From: Cerrena zonata
Taxonomy: Eukaryota > Basidiomycota > Agaricomycetes > Polyporales > Cerrenaceae
Direction: 5' to 3'
Length of the DNA: 64,000 nt
Assembly (NCBI GenBank): GCA_038087015.1
Contig: JASBNA010000067.1
Coordinates: 62,001-126,000 of the forward strand
The translations under genes and the position numbers were made by a program. This document shows positions 19,840-30,477 of the stretch, one piece after another; position 1 is the stretch's first letter; every line of letters begins with the position of its first letter. The notes under the pieces are model-generated. The model did no database searches. It was not told the origin of the DNA and saw nothing but the letters and a program-made list of their open reading frames with translations.

Positions 19840-21927
19840 TCAGCTGTTTGTATTATTAAAGTTTTGACTCATTCTGGCGGTGTCGGCTTTCATGAACTCT
19901 CTTAATGCCATTGTTGCATAAGAACTAGTACCCAATTGCATTGTAAGAATAACTGCCTTCTTATCAGCATCAGAATCAGAACATTCAATAATACGAGGGA
20001 TTGCAGTAGCCTCTTCACCCTTTTCTTTGGCTTCGTTTTTAAATCTCAAGATCTCTAAATCGGTTCTGAGAAGTGGTGCAGAGTCATCTTTATAGTTAAC
20101 AATTTTATAACTTAAATTCTTAGGTTTACCCATGATTTTTCTGTAGGATCCTGCTAATGAGAAATCTCTAACTTTTCTGCCCATTTTATCTGGGTTCAAG
20201 CCGTCTTTGGCCATGCTGTCAATGTACACTTGTTTTAATTGTGGATTGGTTGGATAGAGAATATCAAAACCAGGTAATGGCAAAACAATGTCAAAAATGC
20301 TATATTTACCCAGTTCAACATCTTCTTTTGTTAATGGTTTGGCTCTGATGAAATTATTTGTGGCAACATCTTCTTCAAAGTCAGAATCTTCTGCTTCTTC
20401 AGATTTTGGTTTATCTTCAGGATCGATGATTACCAAATCACCTTCTTGAACTTCTAATCCAAACATTTCAAATCTTTTTGAAGCAACCAAGTTCCAAATA
20501 TATGACTGATAGGCATGGACATACATCAATTTCAAATTTCTTGGAATTGAAATAATACCTTTATAATAAGAATTTTGTGAGTAACCATTTTCTCCTTTCT
20601 TTTCATTGGTCAAAGCTTTTAAAATTGAGGTTTCAGCGGTGTAACGACGAGGCATGCTCTTTAATGCTAATGCTGGATCAGAAGTTTCAGCCCAAATTCT
20701 TCTTGCTTCGACCGAGTCTGGAGTAACAATTTCTTGTTCGGATAAAATCAATTCACCAGCTGCTTTCCAATCACTGTTCAAAATATGGACCCCGAGAACA
20801 TGAGTAGATATGGAGAATGTACCAAACCTTTGCATACCGTAATAATTAATGAAACCATTATTTTTTAAAGAATTGAAACATTTTTCAACGGTATCTTCTA
20901 TATTATCTTGTGGATTAAATGACTTAATATCTCTTACGGTAATTGTAAATTCATTACCATTCAAGTCACCCAACTTAAGATAATCGTCTTCGTACGAAAA
21001 TCCTCCTAATACGATATTAGTCAAGCCTTTGTTAAGAGAACTAACTCTTGCGACTTTACCTTTACTAATTGAGAATCTTTGACAGGTAACACCTCTACGA
21101 TCTTTCGTACCAGAAAAATTGATATTCTTCGGAGGAATCCTTAAAAACTTTGAAATTAAATGAGCAACTTCCATAGTTTCTCTATTTTCTTTATAAACGG
21201 TGAAATGTAAATATTTTTTGAATTGACCCAACCCATAATTTAAAACCCCATTTTCATCAACATGATTGATACTTTCTTGAACTCTTCTTCTATCCGATTT
21301 AGGGGCATTTTTAGATAACATGATTTTGAAAGTGTTTTCTGGGGAAGTTGCCGATTCCAATTTACCTTGAAATGCAACTCGTAATAATTGATGCAATTGA
21401 CCTCTGGCTTGTTTATCTGGGAAAGTTGTTTTAGTTTCCATATTAGTGCCATTGCCGAAAAGCTCTTCGATCTCTTTCAACTCCTCTTCCGTTATTTTGG
21501 ATAATAATTGCTCCCGGTGTTCATCTGATAAAGTATACTTTGGTTTTTCAGTTTTCAATTGCTCCTTGATTTCAGAAACTTCTTCAGGTGTTTTATCCTG
21601 TAAGTCTGCTCTATCATTTTGTCTTTGTTCCATGCGTCTTTCCTTTTTGGTCTTACCAAGATCGATCCCTTCATCCTCTAAATGAATAACTTTGTCATTC
21701 AAATCAACTTCATTCACAAGGAAATCACTATAAAGTTGCTTAATAGTACCGAAAAAGCCACCGCCGGCACGGTTTACCTCATTGACATATTGAGTTATAC
21801 CAACGTCATGTTCTTGAACTACTTTCTGGGCACGTTCTGCTGGCGAAAGCTTTGCTTTCTTAAAAGCTTCCTTAGGGTTTGGTTCTGCTGGTAAGCTTCT
21901 CTTGATAGAGTTACTGGTTTCTTCCAT
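19840..21927 (-). CDS. PUS7: RNA pseudouridine synthase Pus7 (TruD family)
   Basis: A 695-residue TruD-family enzyme that isomerises uridine in U2 snRNA, 5S rRNA, tRNAs and mRNAs. The catalytic segment FSGTKDRRGVTCQRFSI, with the nucleophilic Asp, is intact near residue 270. FGTIKQLYSDFLVNEVD marks the N-terminal fold, and INYYGMQRFGTFSISTHVLG is the conserved TruD core. FDILYPTNPQLKQVYIDSMAKDGL lies toward the C-terminus. An acidic insert EEAEDSDFEEDV is seen near residue 520. Length is similar to S. cerevisiae Pus7 (676). One open frame, no frameshift, ATG at 21927. Confidence 0.95.
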   Translation of the reverse strand: MEETSNSIKRSLPAEPNPKEAFKKAKLSPAERAQKVVQEHDVGITQYVNEVNRAGGGFFGTIKQLYSDFLVNEVDLNDKVIHLEDEGIDLGKTKKERRMEQRQNDRADLQDKTPEEVSEIKEQLKTEKPKYTLSDEHREQLLSKITEEELKEIEELFGNGTNMETKTTFPDKQARGQLHQLLRVAFQGKLESATSPENTFKIMLSKNAPKSDRRRVQESINHVDENGVLNYGLGQFKKYLHFTVYKENRETMEVAHLISKFLRIPPKNINFSGTKDRRGVTCQRFSISKGKVARVSSLNKGLTNIVLGGFSYEDDYLKLGDLNGNEFTITVRDIKSFNPQDNIEDTVEKCFNSLKNNGFINYYGMQRFGTFSISTHVLGVHILNSDWKAAGELILSEQEIVTPDSVEARRIWAETSDPALALKSMPRRYTAETSILKALTNEKKGENGYSQNSYYKGIISIPRNLKLMYVHAYQSYIWNLVASKRFEMFGLEVQEGDLVIIDPEDKPKSEEAEDSDFEEDVATNNFIRAKPLTKEDVELGKYSIFDIVLPLPGFDILYPTNPQLKQVYIDSMAKDGLNPDKMGRKVRDFSLAGSYRKIMGKPKNLSYKIVNYKDDSAPLLRTDLEILRFKNEAKEKGEEATAIPRIIECSDSDADKKAVILTMQLGTSSYATMALREFMKADTARMSQNFNNTNS

Positions 21928-22568
21928 GATTAATTCGGATCTGACGCTTTTAAGTAATTGAACTTGGAATAATCGTCTGATCGAGGCTAGTTATTTGGAG
22001 AACATAAGTAGATATTCAGTATGAATAAATGGATTCTTGAATTGAAATGAAAAAAAAAAAAAATTTTTGAAAAAAGACATCATCGCAGGAAAAAACGTCT
22101 CATTGACTTTTTTATATTTAACTAAAATCAGCCCTAACCACTTAAGAATATCACTCTAGTCAGGGGGGTTGTAGAAACCCAAAGCCCCAGTGCTATTGGA
22201 TAGCATACTAACCGTGTTTGGTATTGTTTGTCGGCTTATGGTCGACTCATTAGTTTCAAATGTCCCAGATCTTTTTGCGACATGGTATCCATTTGTGGAA
22301 ATTTGTTCACTTCTCAAGCCTTTTTAGTGTAGTTTTTTTTGCAACTATTTTAATTTATAAATTGAATGAATTAATGATTAGCATTCTTTTGCTTTGGTAC
22401 CGCTATAAGAACCGTTGCTACCGTTGCTTTGCTTTTATATAGCTATAGGCTTGCTTTTCCCTTTTTGCTTTTTATAGTTTTGTTCTGAGTTAGGACAAAT
22501 TTGCTAGAAATACCAGTTTGCAATCAAGAAATATATCTTAAAGACTCTTTCCAGTTGTTACACTAAGG
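21928..22568. other. Intergenic between divergent PUS7 and RRM gene
   Basis: 641 bp. An A-run lies at 22050-22061. CCGCTATAAGAACCGTTGC followed by repeats of CCGTTGCT/TTGCTTTT occupies 22400-22470. A TACTAAC string at 22207 lacks a matching 5' splice site. No gene is recognised. Confidence 0.55.
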
Positions 22569-23654
22569 ATGTTGAGACATCCGATAAGCTTGAAGGTAAC
22601 CGAGACTCAAAGTGAAGACCTTGGGCCTGATAGTCTGTGTTTGGCCGCTGGCACTTCTACTGAACACAGGAGGAAAGCATCTTTTAGTAATATGTTTTCC
22701 AATCCACTCCGTTCGAAAGAGTCTAAAAGTGGAGGGTTCAGAAGATTCGCAAGGTCGTTGTGGTTAGATACTAGTTTGGTAGTGACTCACGAGCCATCGG
22801 AGCAAGAAAGCAGAGGAAGAAGTAGAGTTAGAAGTAGAGAAGATTATGAAGACGGATCAAAACAAATATTCGATGATTCACACTGGTCCGATGAACCAGC
22901 GTTACCCAGACGAAAAATGAATAAAAGTAAATCATATAATCAATTGAAGAACATTAATTTCAATCAATCCAATCGAATGATCAAGGCCAGAAAGCTAACC
23001 CATTCTACTAATCACAACCGAGCTCTTATTTTAAAAAATTTTTCAGTCAATACATCTACCGACTCCATTATTAGCCAAATAACCTGTGGACCGTTGGAGA
23101 AATTGAACTATAGACACCACCCGGCCAATCCAACGTTGGAAGTACACTTTGTTCTTTCAGAAGGAGCCCGTAAATTCTACAACTATTGTACCACTACCGG
23201 GTTTGTCGTGGTTGATGGGAAGAGGCTAGAAGTCGAATGGGCCAACGAGTCCAACACTGAAGACACCACCGGTAGTATGGGAGTCCCCAAGTATCTATTC
23301 AATGAAATAGTTCACGGGTCGGCTAGAAGAGTCTTGATTTGTCTGAAAATAGTCCCCGACAAGCCTTTGAATCATCTGTCCTTAACTGATTTCCCTAATC
23401 CCGAGCTGCATCTATCCAAAGACTTTGATATCGATTTGATCAAGCATGACTTTAGCAAATACGGTGAAATAGTCGAATTTGGAGCAGTCATTTCTAGAAA
23501 ACTCTGTTTTAGTATTCATTTCACCGATATCAGGTCTGCAATCTTGGCTAAAACCGACTTGGAAAACAAAGACTCCATGATGAATGCAAAATATCACGAC
23601 TGGTTCTTCTGGTATGGCAAAGATCCCACAGACAAACCTTGTTACCATCTTTAA
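22569..23654 (+). CDS. RRM-domain RNA-binding protein, function unknown
   Basis: A 361-residue protein. The first 145 residues are disordered, with basic/Ser-rich elements (RSRVRSRED, KMNKSKSYNQL). Two RRM-like folds follow. The first is around residues 150-240 (RALILKNFSVNTSTDSI, VVDGKRLEVEWA). The second is around 268-350 (RRVLICLKIVP, IDLIKHDFSKYGEIVEFGAVI, FSIHFTDIRSAILAKTDL). The RNP2/RNP1 positions are recognisable but divergent. It probably binds RNA; target and role are unknown. CTG and C-ending codons look slightly more common than in neighbours. I do not recognise a named ortholog. Confidence 0.75.
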   Translation: MLRHPISLKVTETQSEDLGPDSLCLAAGTSTEHRRKASFSNMFSNPLRSKESKSGGFRRFARSLWLDTSLVVTHEPSEQESRGRSRVRSREDYEDGSKQIFDDSHWSDEPALPRRKMNKSKSYNQLKNINFNQSNRMIKARKLTHSTNHNRALILKNFSVNTSTDSIISQITCGPLEKLNYRHHPANPTLEVHFVLSEGARKFYNYCTTTGFVVVDGKRLEVEWANESNTEDTTGSMGVPKYLFNEIVHGSARRVLICLKIVPDKPLNHLSLTDFPNPELHLSKDFDIDLIKHDFSKYGEIVEFGAVISRKLCFSIHFTDIRSAILAKTDLENKDSMMNAKYHDWFFWYGKDPTDKPCYHL

Positions 23655-24480
23655 CCATGCTTTCGCTTAATACCTTGTTTCGTAAATTCTTTCTGTTATA
23701 CTTGATATCTTATAGACTTTACAATTAACTTTTTTTGCTTCCGCCACCCGTAGTCTTCCAACGACCCCCAGTCTACCCACGTCTTTGACCACCCTTCGGT
23801 ACCATAGAGCTACAACTTCATGTCTTTGCTGCCATTTTTCAGCCTAAGCTAACTGTTTATATTTTCACCAGAATCGGTAAAGTAAATAGACTACGTGAAA
23901 GGCTAACAAAGCCAAAAAAAAAAAAAAAAATTTAGTTGTATGCGAATACTAACCAATGGGGCAGGAAAACAAACCAAATCATGAAATCGTCTTGTCAATT
24001 TACAGCTGATTGATGATCTTGTTTACTCAGAGACTTGTTTGTCAGGATCATCCCCTAGCTTTCGAAAGTAACAGAAGTTGAAAGAAAGAGAAAAGCGAAC
24101 AAATCAAAAAAAACAAATACAAAAAAGAATTTTTTTTAGTCCCTGACTTAATCGTTTCATACTCTTCTCTGACGATACTATCGAAACTCTTCTGTTTATT
24201 TAGACCTTTCATTTGACTTCTTGTGAACAATTCTGCTTTGTGTTTAGCCATAAAAGAAGTAACAGACGTGAAAAGTAGGTATTTTATTCCTGAATTCAGA
24301 TTCAAATTCCTTTCGGTTCAACCTTTAAATACCTTTCTGACCCAACATTCCAAGATTATTCAAAGACTTATATCGAGGGTCTTATATCATAGACATAGCT
24401 AAGAACAGTCTTAATACCCAAAGCAAGAACAATCGAGCTCAAATAATTCATCCTGACAAACTACATTATCTTTGCAAAAA
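23655..24480. other. Intergenic, KIP2 promoter
   Basis: 826 bp with a poly-A tract at 23915-23931, a TACTAAC string at 23947 without splice partners, and A-rich DNA at 24085-24140. One possible small reverse gene is listed separately. Confidence 0.55.
24048..24251 (-). CDS. Possible 67-codon small membrane protein
   Basis: From the ATG at 24249-24251 the frame reads a charged half (MAKHKAELFTRSQMKGLNKQ, VREEYETIKSGTKKN). A strongly hydrophobic tail follows (FLYLFFLICSLFSFFQLLLL) with a basic end (SKARG), like a tail-anchored protein. The hydrophobic part is encoded opposite an A-rich tract, so it could be a by-product of low complexity. No known family is recognised. The charged half looks more protein-like than the tail. 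Confidence 0.28.
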   Translation of the reverse strand: MAKHKAELFTRSQMKGLNKQKSFDSIVREEYETIKSGTKKNSFLYLFFLICSLFSFFQLLLLSKARG

Positions 24481-26877
24481 ATGTCTTCGAGTCAAAGATC
24501 CAGTAGCAGTTTTAGATCACGGTCATCATTATCTAACCCTGCCTCAATTCCCGGGCTTTCCAATGGTACACAGCAGTCTGCTTTACCAAGAGTTAACATC
24601 ACAGACTTGAGAAGACCTCCAAGTGCAAGATCCTCATTCCGTCCCTCTTCTCCTAGGATAAGTAATGGTAATAGTTATTCAACCAACTCAAGACCGGGAT
24701 CATCCTTAAGTAATAAAAATGCCAGCACTACCAGTTTCCCAAGTAGACCTTCCACTCCGTCAGCCACCTCATTTAGAAACTACGAACCTTATACCGGAAC
24801 AATTACCGTTTCTATAAGACCAAATCCTAATAGTGTAAGTGAATCGCAGCCTTTAGCCTGGGATATAGAAGAACTGTCGAATACCATAGCCAACTCAAAT
24901 GATGGTAGTTCGTTTACCTTTGATAACGTATTCCCAGCAAACCCTTCCATTACAAACAGAGAAGTATATAATCGTTCGTGCTCTCAAATAGTGAATAACT
25001 ACTTAAATGAAGGCTATAATGGTACAATTTTCGCATACGGTATGACTGGTTCGGGTAAAACATTTTCCATGAGAGGTAGTGATGAAGATCCTGGTTTTGT
25101 TAGATTGGCAATTGACGAAATCTTTAGTAAAATTGAAAACTCAGTCGATTCATCCAAGAAACAATACACTATCAATCTAAGCTATTTAGAAATCTACAAT
25201 GAAAAAATTATCGATTTATTAAGTGAAGTTTCTTCGAATAGTTCTCAAGATTTGAAAATTAGAGATGATCCAGTGTACGGTACTAAAATTATCGGGATAA
25301 CTTCTCCTACCATATCTACAAAATCTCAAATGCTTGATTTGATAAAAAATGGTGATAATAAAAGAAAAACTAGTGCAACTGATTTTAATGCCCGTTCGTC
25401 TCGTTCGCATTCAATCTTGCAAGTTAAGTTAAATACTATTGATATTAGTTCAAGAGTCGAACAACATGCTACTCTTTCTCTATGTGATTTGGCGGGTTCT
25501 GAACGTGCAACTTCAAGTGTTGAGAGAAGAAAAGAAGGGGCTTATATTAACAAATCTTTACTTGCATTATCTACCGTTATAAATAAATTATCAATGTCTA
25601 CTTCTTTCGCCGGTGGTGGTTCCCCAACTCTATCTGAACATATCCCTTATCGTGATTCTAAACTTACAAGATTATTACAACCTGCTTTATCGGGGTCTTC
25701 TTTGGTTTCTATTCTTTGTACCGTTCATTTGGGATCAAATAGCTCAACCTCAAATAATAACCAACAATTCATATCGGAAACCGCAAACACCCTTAGGTTT
25801 GCTGCAAGGGCTAAAGATATTGTCATGCATGTCAACACTAATAGAAAAACATCCGTTGGTGACCCAGAGTCAATCAGAGTTATCGAAGAGTTAAAAGCAA
25901 CAATTGATAATCAAAAACAAGAAATTCAAATGTTGAAGTTGAATGGTGGTAACCGAAGAGCTTTAAGCACGTCTTCAATCTCATCAATTAATTCAGGCAG
26001 CTCTAGTAGTGATGCTACGATCTCAGTACCTCTGTTGATAGAAAAAGATGTGAAAATAGCTCAATTAGAGTCTGAAATCAAAATCTTGAATGAAAAATTA
26101 GAACATTTATCAAGATTAACTGATCTTCAAAAAACAGAAACAGTATTACTAAGAAACGATGCATTAAATGATTTATTAGGAGTAGGCATAGATAATAATT
26201 CACTGCAAATAATGATGTCCAACCTTGAAGATTTTTATAAGAGAATAAATTATGAAATGGATGAACACAAGTCATATATCAACCACTTGGAGAACCAGTT
26301 ACGTATTGCCTTTGAACAGTTATCTCTCAACGACAATAAGGAAGCTATATCAGAAAATGATCCGAAGACATATACCACACCTGCACTTGAAAATATAGCT
26401 ACAAACAAATTCATTTCTCATACTGCCAATAGTAGTACAGCCACCAGTACTAGCTTTAATGGAACTTCTAGTAATTTATCTCGAAATTCAAGCATATCTC
26501 GCAACTCGAGCATATCATCAAACACTTCAGTGAAATTACCTACTCGTAAGTTATCTAATGAATCAAGATGCTACTCCGACAGGCATATTGATATGATAAT
26601 GAAAGACCAAGAAGAAGAAATCTGTCATTTGAAAGAAATGTTGAAAGATAAAGATCACATTATTCACGGTCTCACCAAAACTTCTAAATTAAGAAGATTA
26701 GTCGATTCATCTACAATCAACACCCCTTACCTTAATAGTGACTCAATCAGTCGTAAGCTGTCGTTGAGACTCGGTGCCGTTACGCCGCCTCTAACTTCGA
26801 AACTGGACAAAGAGAACTTTGCTGAAGTGAAAGAGTTCAAGTCCTCCGAAACTAATGCTTTGAACTTCGTGGTGTAA
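24481..26877 (+). CDS. KIP2: Kip2-type plus-end kinesin motor
   Basis: A 798-residue kinesin with an N-terminal Ser/Pro/Arg-rich extension of about 100 residues, a motor domain (about 105-460) and C-terminal coiled coils. Motor signatures: P-loop GMTGSGKT (187-194), NARSSRSHSILQ (switch I), SLCDLAGSER (switch II), INKSLLALSTVINKL and HIPYRDSKLTRLL. The basic, Ser-rich N-terminus and the layout fit Kip2, which carries dynein/Bik1 to microtubule plus ends. This would connect it functionally with PAC1 and STU2 in the same window. The first ATG is at 24481; a TTG three codons upstream is not needed. Confidence 0.9.
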   Translation: MSSSQRSSSSFRSRSSLSNPASIPGLSNGTQQSALPRVNITDLRRPPSARSSFRPSSPRISNGNSYSTNSRPGSSLSNKNASTTSFPSRPSTPSATSFRNYEPYTGTITVSIRPNPNSVSESQPLAWDIEELSNTIANSNDGSSFTFDNVFPANPSITNREVYNRSCSQIVNNYLNEGYNGTIFAYGMTGSGKTFSMRGSDEDPGFVRLAIDEIFSKIENSVDSSKKQYTINLSYLEIYNEKIIDLLSEVSSNSSQDLKIRDDPVYGTKIIGITSPTISTKSQMLDLIKNGDNKRKTSATDFNARSSRSHSILQVKLNTIDISSRVEQHATLSLCDLAGSERATSSVERRKEGAYINKSLLALSTVINKLSMSTSFAGGGSPTLSEHIPYRDSKLTRLLQPALSGSSLVSILCTVHLGSNSSTSNNNQQFISETANTLRFAARAKDIVMHVNTNRKTSVGDPESIRVIEELKATIDNQKQEIQMLKLNGGNRRALSTSSISSINSGSSSSDATISVPLLIEKDVKIAQLESEIKILNEKLEHLSRLTDLQKTETVLLRNDALNDLLGVGIDNNSLQIMMSNLEDFYKRINYEMDEHKSYINHLENQLRIAFEQLSLNDNKEAISENDPKTYTTPALENIATNKFISHTANSSTATSTSFNGTSSNLSRNSSISRNSSISSNTSVKLPTRKLSNESRCYSDRHIDMIMKDQEEEICHLKEMLKDKDHIIHGLTKTSKLRRLVDSSTINTPYLNSDSISRKLSLRLGAVTPPLTSKLDKENFAEVKEFKSSETNALNFVV

Positions 26878-27273
26878 ATTAAACGATGTCTTCTCTATAT
26901 ATTTAATAATTACGACTACTTGTTTTCCATTATTCCTCTTTTACTTCATGATCTTGATATTTTTTTTCCCCTTGTTTCTTTGACATGGTTGAATGTGTTT
27001 TATGTTATAATACGTTTGCTTATCTATTGACTTTCCTTCATATTTCGAATTCATTTTCATTTTCACGAGAATGCTTTAGTTCTTCAATCTCATCATGTAC
27101 TAAATCTTTAATACTTGATACTAAAATTTTATATTTTAATAATACATCATTATAAATAATGAAAAGTCTTTGATTAATAAAGTAAGTCTAAATCAAGAAA
27201 TAAAAAAAGTTTATGCAATTTATGAAAAAAAAAAAATTAGAATTAGTGTTTGGGAATACTACTGCATGATTAA
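26878..27273. other. Intergenic between convergent KIP2 and RAD53
   Basis: 396 bp of AT-rich 3' flanking DNA for two converging genes, with an A-run at 27225-27236. No gene is seen. Confidence 0.6.
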
Positions 27274-29940
27274 TCACGTCCATGGATTTGATGGTCTTGC
27301 CTGTCCACTTTGTAGGCTAGCTCTTTTATGTGGCTGCAGCTTCTGAATGCTTTTAGAATTTTGAGCTTCGTAAATTTTTCTTTGATGTCTTAATTGTGAA
27401 TTAAATATCCCACCATTACCTTCATAAGCTTTATCATTGGCATCTTGACTCTGCTTTGAAATAATATTTTGATCCCTATAGCTAACTTCTAGGACGGTGC
27501 TAGGTTTGAGCTTTAGATCACTTCCATCAACAGGTAAGACGTTCACAAATTTTCCTTTCATCTCTGGTAAGCGATCTCCGCCATTGAATAAACCAGTAGT
27601 ATCAGCAATGGTTACAACAAAGCTCATTGATTCATTCGTTTTATCGACACGGAAGAAGTCAAGAGTATCACCATTAAATAATTGCACTTTCCTATTTTTA
27701 CCCAACATAACACCATTAACAAGACATGTGTTGGTACTAAAATCAATCAACCATATGTCATCGAGGCAATGTGCCGGGCTTTCATAAATAGATTTTTCTA
27801 AAACCGGATGTCTCTTTTTATTAATCAAACAGTGTATTTTAGAAATACGGTCATCATTAATAAAAGAGTCACAAGTCTCGTTTCTCCCAACAGAATAAGG
27901 ATTGACCCCTTGTCGTATATGAATTGGTTTTTTCATTATGGAGTCTTTTGTTGGAATTAATGACATGAAAGTATCCGCTGGAATATTTTCGGCTTTAGTT
28001 GACGATTTATTAGGTTTGTTAGACGAATCTTTTGATTCACTGGTAATATTAACCTCAGAGTAAATAGGATCATTAGTAATGCTGCTTAAACTTATAGGAT
28101 CAGCACCGTCGGCAATCCTTAGTCTCTTAGGATGTGGTGGAGGTGAATCACCACCACCATTGGTAGGACGTTTATGGGAGTTTAAAATACTGTTTGATGG
28201 CATTTCAATCGATTTGACCACTTCGTCTTCTTCCTCTTCTGGCAAAGAGTCTGGGATGAGCATAGGAACTTTGTTATTTTGATGAGGCTGGGAGTTATTT
28301 TGTTGAGAATTAGGATTGGAATTAGGATTGGAATTGTTTGAACCAGTTTGGTGTTGTGACGCAGGTTGTTGAGATTGAGGTAAAGGAACCACTCTTTTTG
28401 GAACTTTGAATTGATTATTTTGATTTTTAGTTTTTCGATTTTTCTCACTATCTAAAGGTCTCATCATTATATCTTCATCAAGCTGACTGAGAGGAGCATT
28501 AACATGGAGTCCATTTTCAATTTTACGCATTTGTTGTGATTGTGATTGTGATAAACTGATAACTTTTTGTGAGTCTTGTGACTCTTGAGAGTAGCTATCG
28601 ACATTTTTCAACCATTTATGGTTCAAAGCTTCTTCAGCACTCCATCTTGACCTTGGATCAGTCTTTAAACAGTTATGCAAAAAATCTCTCCCTTCGTGAG
28701 AAATTTTATAGGAATTTAAAGGTGATTCATGATATTCACCCTTCTTAATCTTATGAAACATTTGAGTTTGGTTTTGACCATTGAAAGGTAAATGAGAAGT
28801 CAATAGAACATAAACAAGACAACCCAAAGACCAAATATCAACTAAAGAACTATAATGATCTCTTTCAGCTTGACTTGACATACTTGAATCATATTTACCA
28901 GTGATGACTTCCGGAGCCACGTATGCAATTGTACCACAAAAAGTTTTCATAAAAGTTGTATTATCACTAATTTTAGCTAAACCAAAATCAGTTATTTTAA
29001 CAAGAATTGGATCATCTTGTTTTATTAATATATTATCAGGTTTCAAATCACGATGCGAAATACCTAGTTTATGAACATATGCAATACCTTCTAATATTTG
29101 TTTAGTTATGACTTGAGTAGCTTCTTCACCAATTGCACCATTTGCTGCAACGAAATCCATTAGATCACCACCTGGAACTAATTCCATGACTAAATAGTAA
29201 TTATCCATATCTTCATAGAATGCTTTTAACTTAACGATATTTGGATGATCTAGTTTTCTTAAAATTTCCAATTCTCTTTCAACACCAACCATATTTCCAG
29301 CACCAGTATTGAGAGCTTTTCTTCTATTGATTATCTTGACAGCAAATGATTCACCACTAGACCTTTCAACAGCTTTCTTAACTGTAGCAAATGCACCTTG
29401 ACCAATTGTTTCATTTTTGATAATGAAATCTTTATAGATACCTTGGTCTTTCTTTGAGTTTGATGAATGGGAATTTGAATTCTTGGAAGGATTATATAAA
29501 TCAGCAAAGACAATTACAAAACGAATAATGTCTTTTGGAACTCCAACCCCAACGGTTATTTCATCACCTTGGTTCAATATATAATTTGATCCCTTCACCA
29601 AGCGGTTCCCATTAAGATGCGTACCATTAGTCGAAGTATCTTGTATCCATAAAGTTGAGTCATTTAAATTAAACCAGATCTTAAAATGTTTATTAGAAAG
29701 TCTAGTACTTGAATTAAGTACGAAATCGCAATCAATATTTCTACCAAATAACCAAACTTTTTTACTCAAGTCTTTATTTCCTTTCCCTGGATTCTCTTTA
29801 CTCAAATCAAAGTATTGATACTGGCCAGTTGTACATATCATCCGACATATATGATTATTATCAACTATCCCATCCCCTTGAATTTGGGTGGCAGGCGACT
29901 GCTGCGTCGGCTGTGTTTGAGTAGGCTGAGTGAACTCCAT
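27274..29940 (-). CDS. RAD53: DNA damage checkpoint kinase Rad53 (FHA-kinase-FHA)
   Basis: An 888-residue Chk2-family kinase. FHA1 spans about residues 62-145 (WLFGRNIDCDFVL, RLSNKHFKIW, STNGTHLNG). The kinase domain starts near 171: IGQGAFATVKKA, AVKII Lys202, SHRDLKPDN with Asp298, DFGLA (318), TFCGTIAYVAPEV. FHA2 follows near the C-terminus (YSVGRNETCDSFI, RISKIHCLI, FSTNTCLVNGV). Both FHA folds flanking the kinase identify Rad53. TQ clusters at the N-terminus (FTQPTQTQPTQ) are the expected Mec1/Tel1 phosphorylation sites that FHA domains of partners bind. A Rap1-like core lies 177 bp upstream of the ATG. Confidence 0.97.
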   Translation of the reverse strand: MEFTQPTQTQPTQQSPATQIQGDGIVDNNHICRMICTTGQYQYFDLSKENPGKGNKDLSKKVWLFGRNIDCDFVLNSSTRLSNKHFKIWFNLNDSTLWIQDTSTNGTHLNGNRLVKGSNYILNQGDEITVGVGVPKDIIRFVIVFADLYNPSKNSNSHSSNSKKDQGIYKDFIIKNETIGQGAFATVKKAVERSSGESFAVKIINRRKALNTGAGNMVGVERELEILRKLDHPNIVKLKAFYEDMDNYYLVMELVPGGDLMDFVAANGAIGEEATQVITKQILEGIAYVHKLGISHRDLKPDNILIKQDDPILVKITDFGLAKISDNTTFMKTFCGTIAYVAPEVITGKYDSSMSSQAERDHYSSLVDIWSLGCLVYVLLTSHLPFNGQNQTQMFHKIKKGEYHESPLNSYKISHEGRDFLHNCLKTDPRSRWSAEEALNHKWLKNVDSYSQESQDSQKVISLSQSQSQQMRKIENGLHVNAPLSQLDEDIMMRPLDSEKNRKTKNQNNQFKVPKRVVPLPQSQQPASQHQTGSNNSNPNSNPNSQQNNSQPHQNNKVPMLIPDSLPEEEEDEVVKSIEMPSNSILNSHKRPTNGGGDSPPPHPKRLRIADGADPISLSSITNDPIYSEVNITSESKDSSNKPNKSSTKAENIPADTFMSLIPTKDSIMKKPIHIRQGVNPYSVGRNETCDSFINDDRISKIHCLINKKRHPVLEKSIYESPAHCLDDIWLIDFSTNTCLVNGVMLGKNRKVQLFNGDTLDFFRVDKTNESMSFVVTIADTTGLFNGGDRLPEMKGKFVNVLPVDGSDLKLKPSTVLEVSYRDQNIISKQSQDANDKAYEGNGGIFNSQLRHQRKIYEAQNSKSIQKLQPHKRASLQSGQARPSNPWT

Positions 29941-30116
29941 TGATTAGACTTTTGCACACGGCAACCTATATGTATGTCTGGATCCTCAGGAAATGTTATG
30001 TACTTACCAATCTTCAAATCGATGATTTGATTCAATTTTTTTTCAGACCATTCATTTTTTGTTATGATGTTTTTTTTTTTTACTTTTCGTTGAATTTTAC
30101 GCGTCTCGTTAAGCGA

Positions 30117-30127
30117 GGTGCACGGGT
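30117..30127 (-). promoter_or_regulatory. Rap1-like core ACCCGTGCACC upstream of RAD53
   Basis: Minus-strand match to ACCCRTRCACC, the core found at nine sites in this window, 177 bp upstream of the RAD53 ATG. Identical 11-mers occur at 46076-46086 and 56947-56957. Confidence 0.45.
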
Positions 30128-30135
30128 TTATACTA

Positions 30136-30208
30136 ACAGCAGTAGTAAGCAGTAGTAATAACAGTGCTAGCAGCAGTACTAGCAGTAGTAATAGTATTAA
30201 CAGTAGCT
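30136..30208. repeat. Degenerate trinucleotide repeat (AGT/AGC/AAC)
   Basis: About 73 bp made almost only of AGT, AGC, AAC and AAT triplets (for example AGCAGTAGTAAGCAGTAGTA). Non-coding: stops appear in all forward frames. Confidence 0.8.
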
Positions 30209-30477
30209 GGATAGTAATCCTTAAATAAATTATAAAAAGACAGAGTCTTCCAGAAAGAAGTTTGAAAGGTAAAAAAGACTGATAATGAAATATGAGTTAT
30301 TTTAAGGGGTACCAATGCTGTCGATTGTCTTTGTCAGTCATTTTGAAGTTTGCCAGAGCTGATCATCATCTGATATCCAGGGAAATTAGAAAAGCTCCAA
30401 CTACCAAGGCGGAAACTCCAAAAATTATGCAGCTTTTATCTAAAAGGGATACGAAACCTACTAGTTGTACTGCGAGC

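Noticed and set aside
22207..22252. TACTAAC followed by TTAG upstream of the RRM gene
   Set aside because: No 5' splice site with an upstream ATG in a compatible position; the gene has its own ATG at 22569.
29972..30146. Possible intron: GTATGT at 29972 and TACTAACAG at 30131
   Set aside because: No plausible coding exon on either side; stops appear at once after the putative acceptor, and the site sits in the RAD53 promoter.
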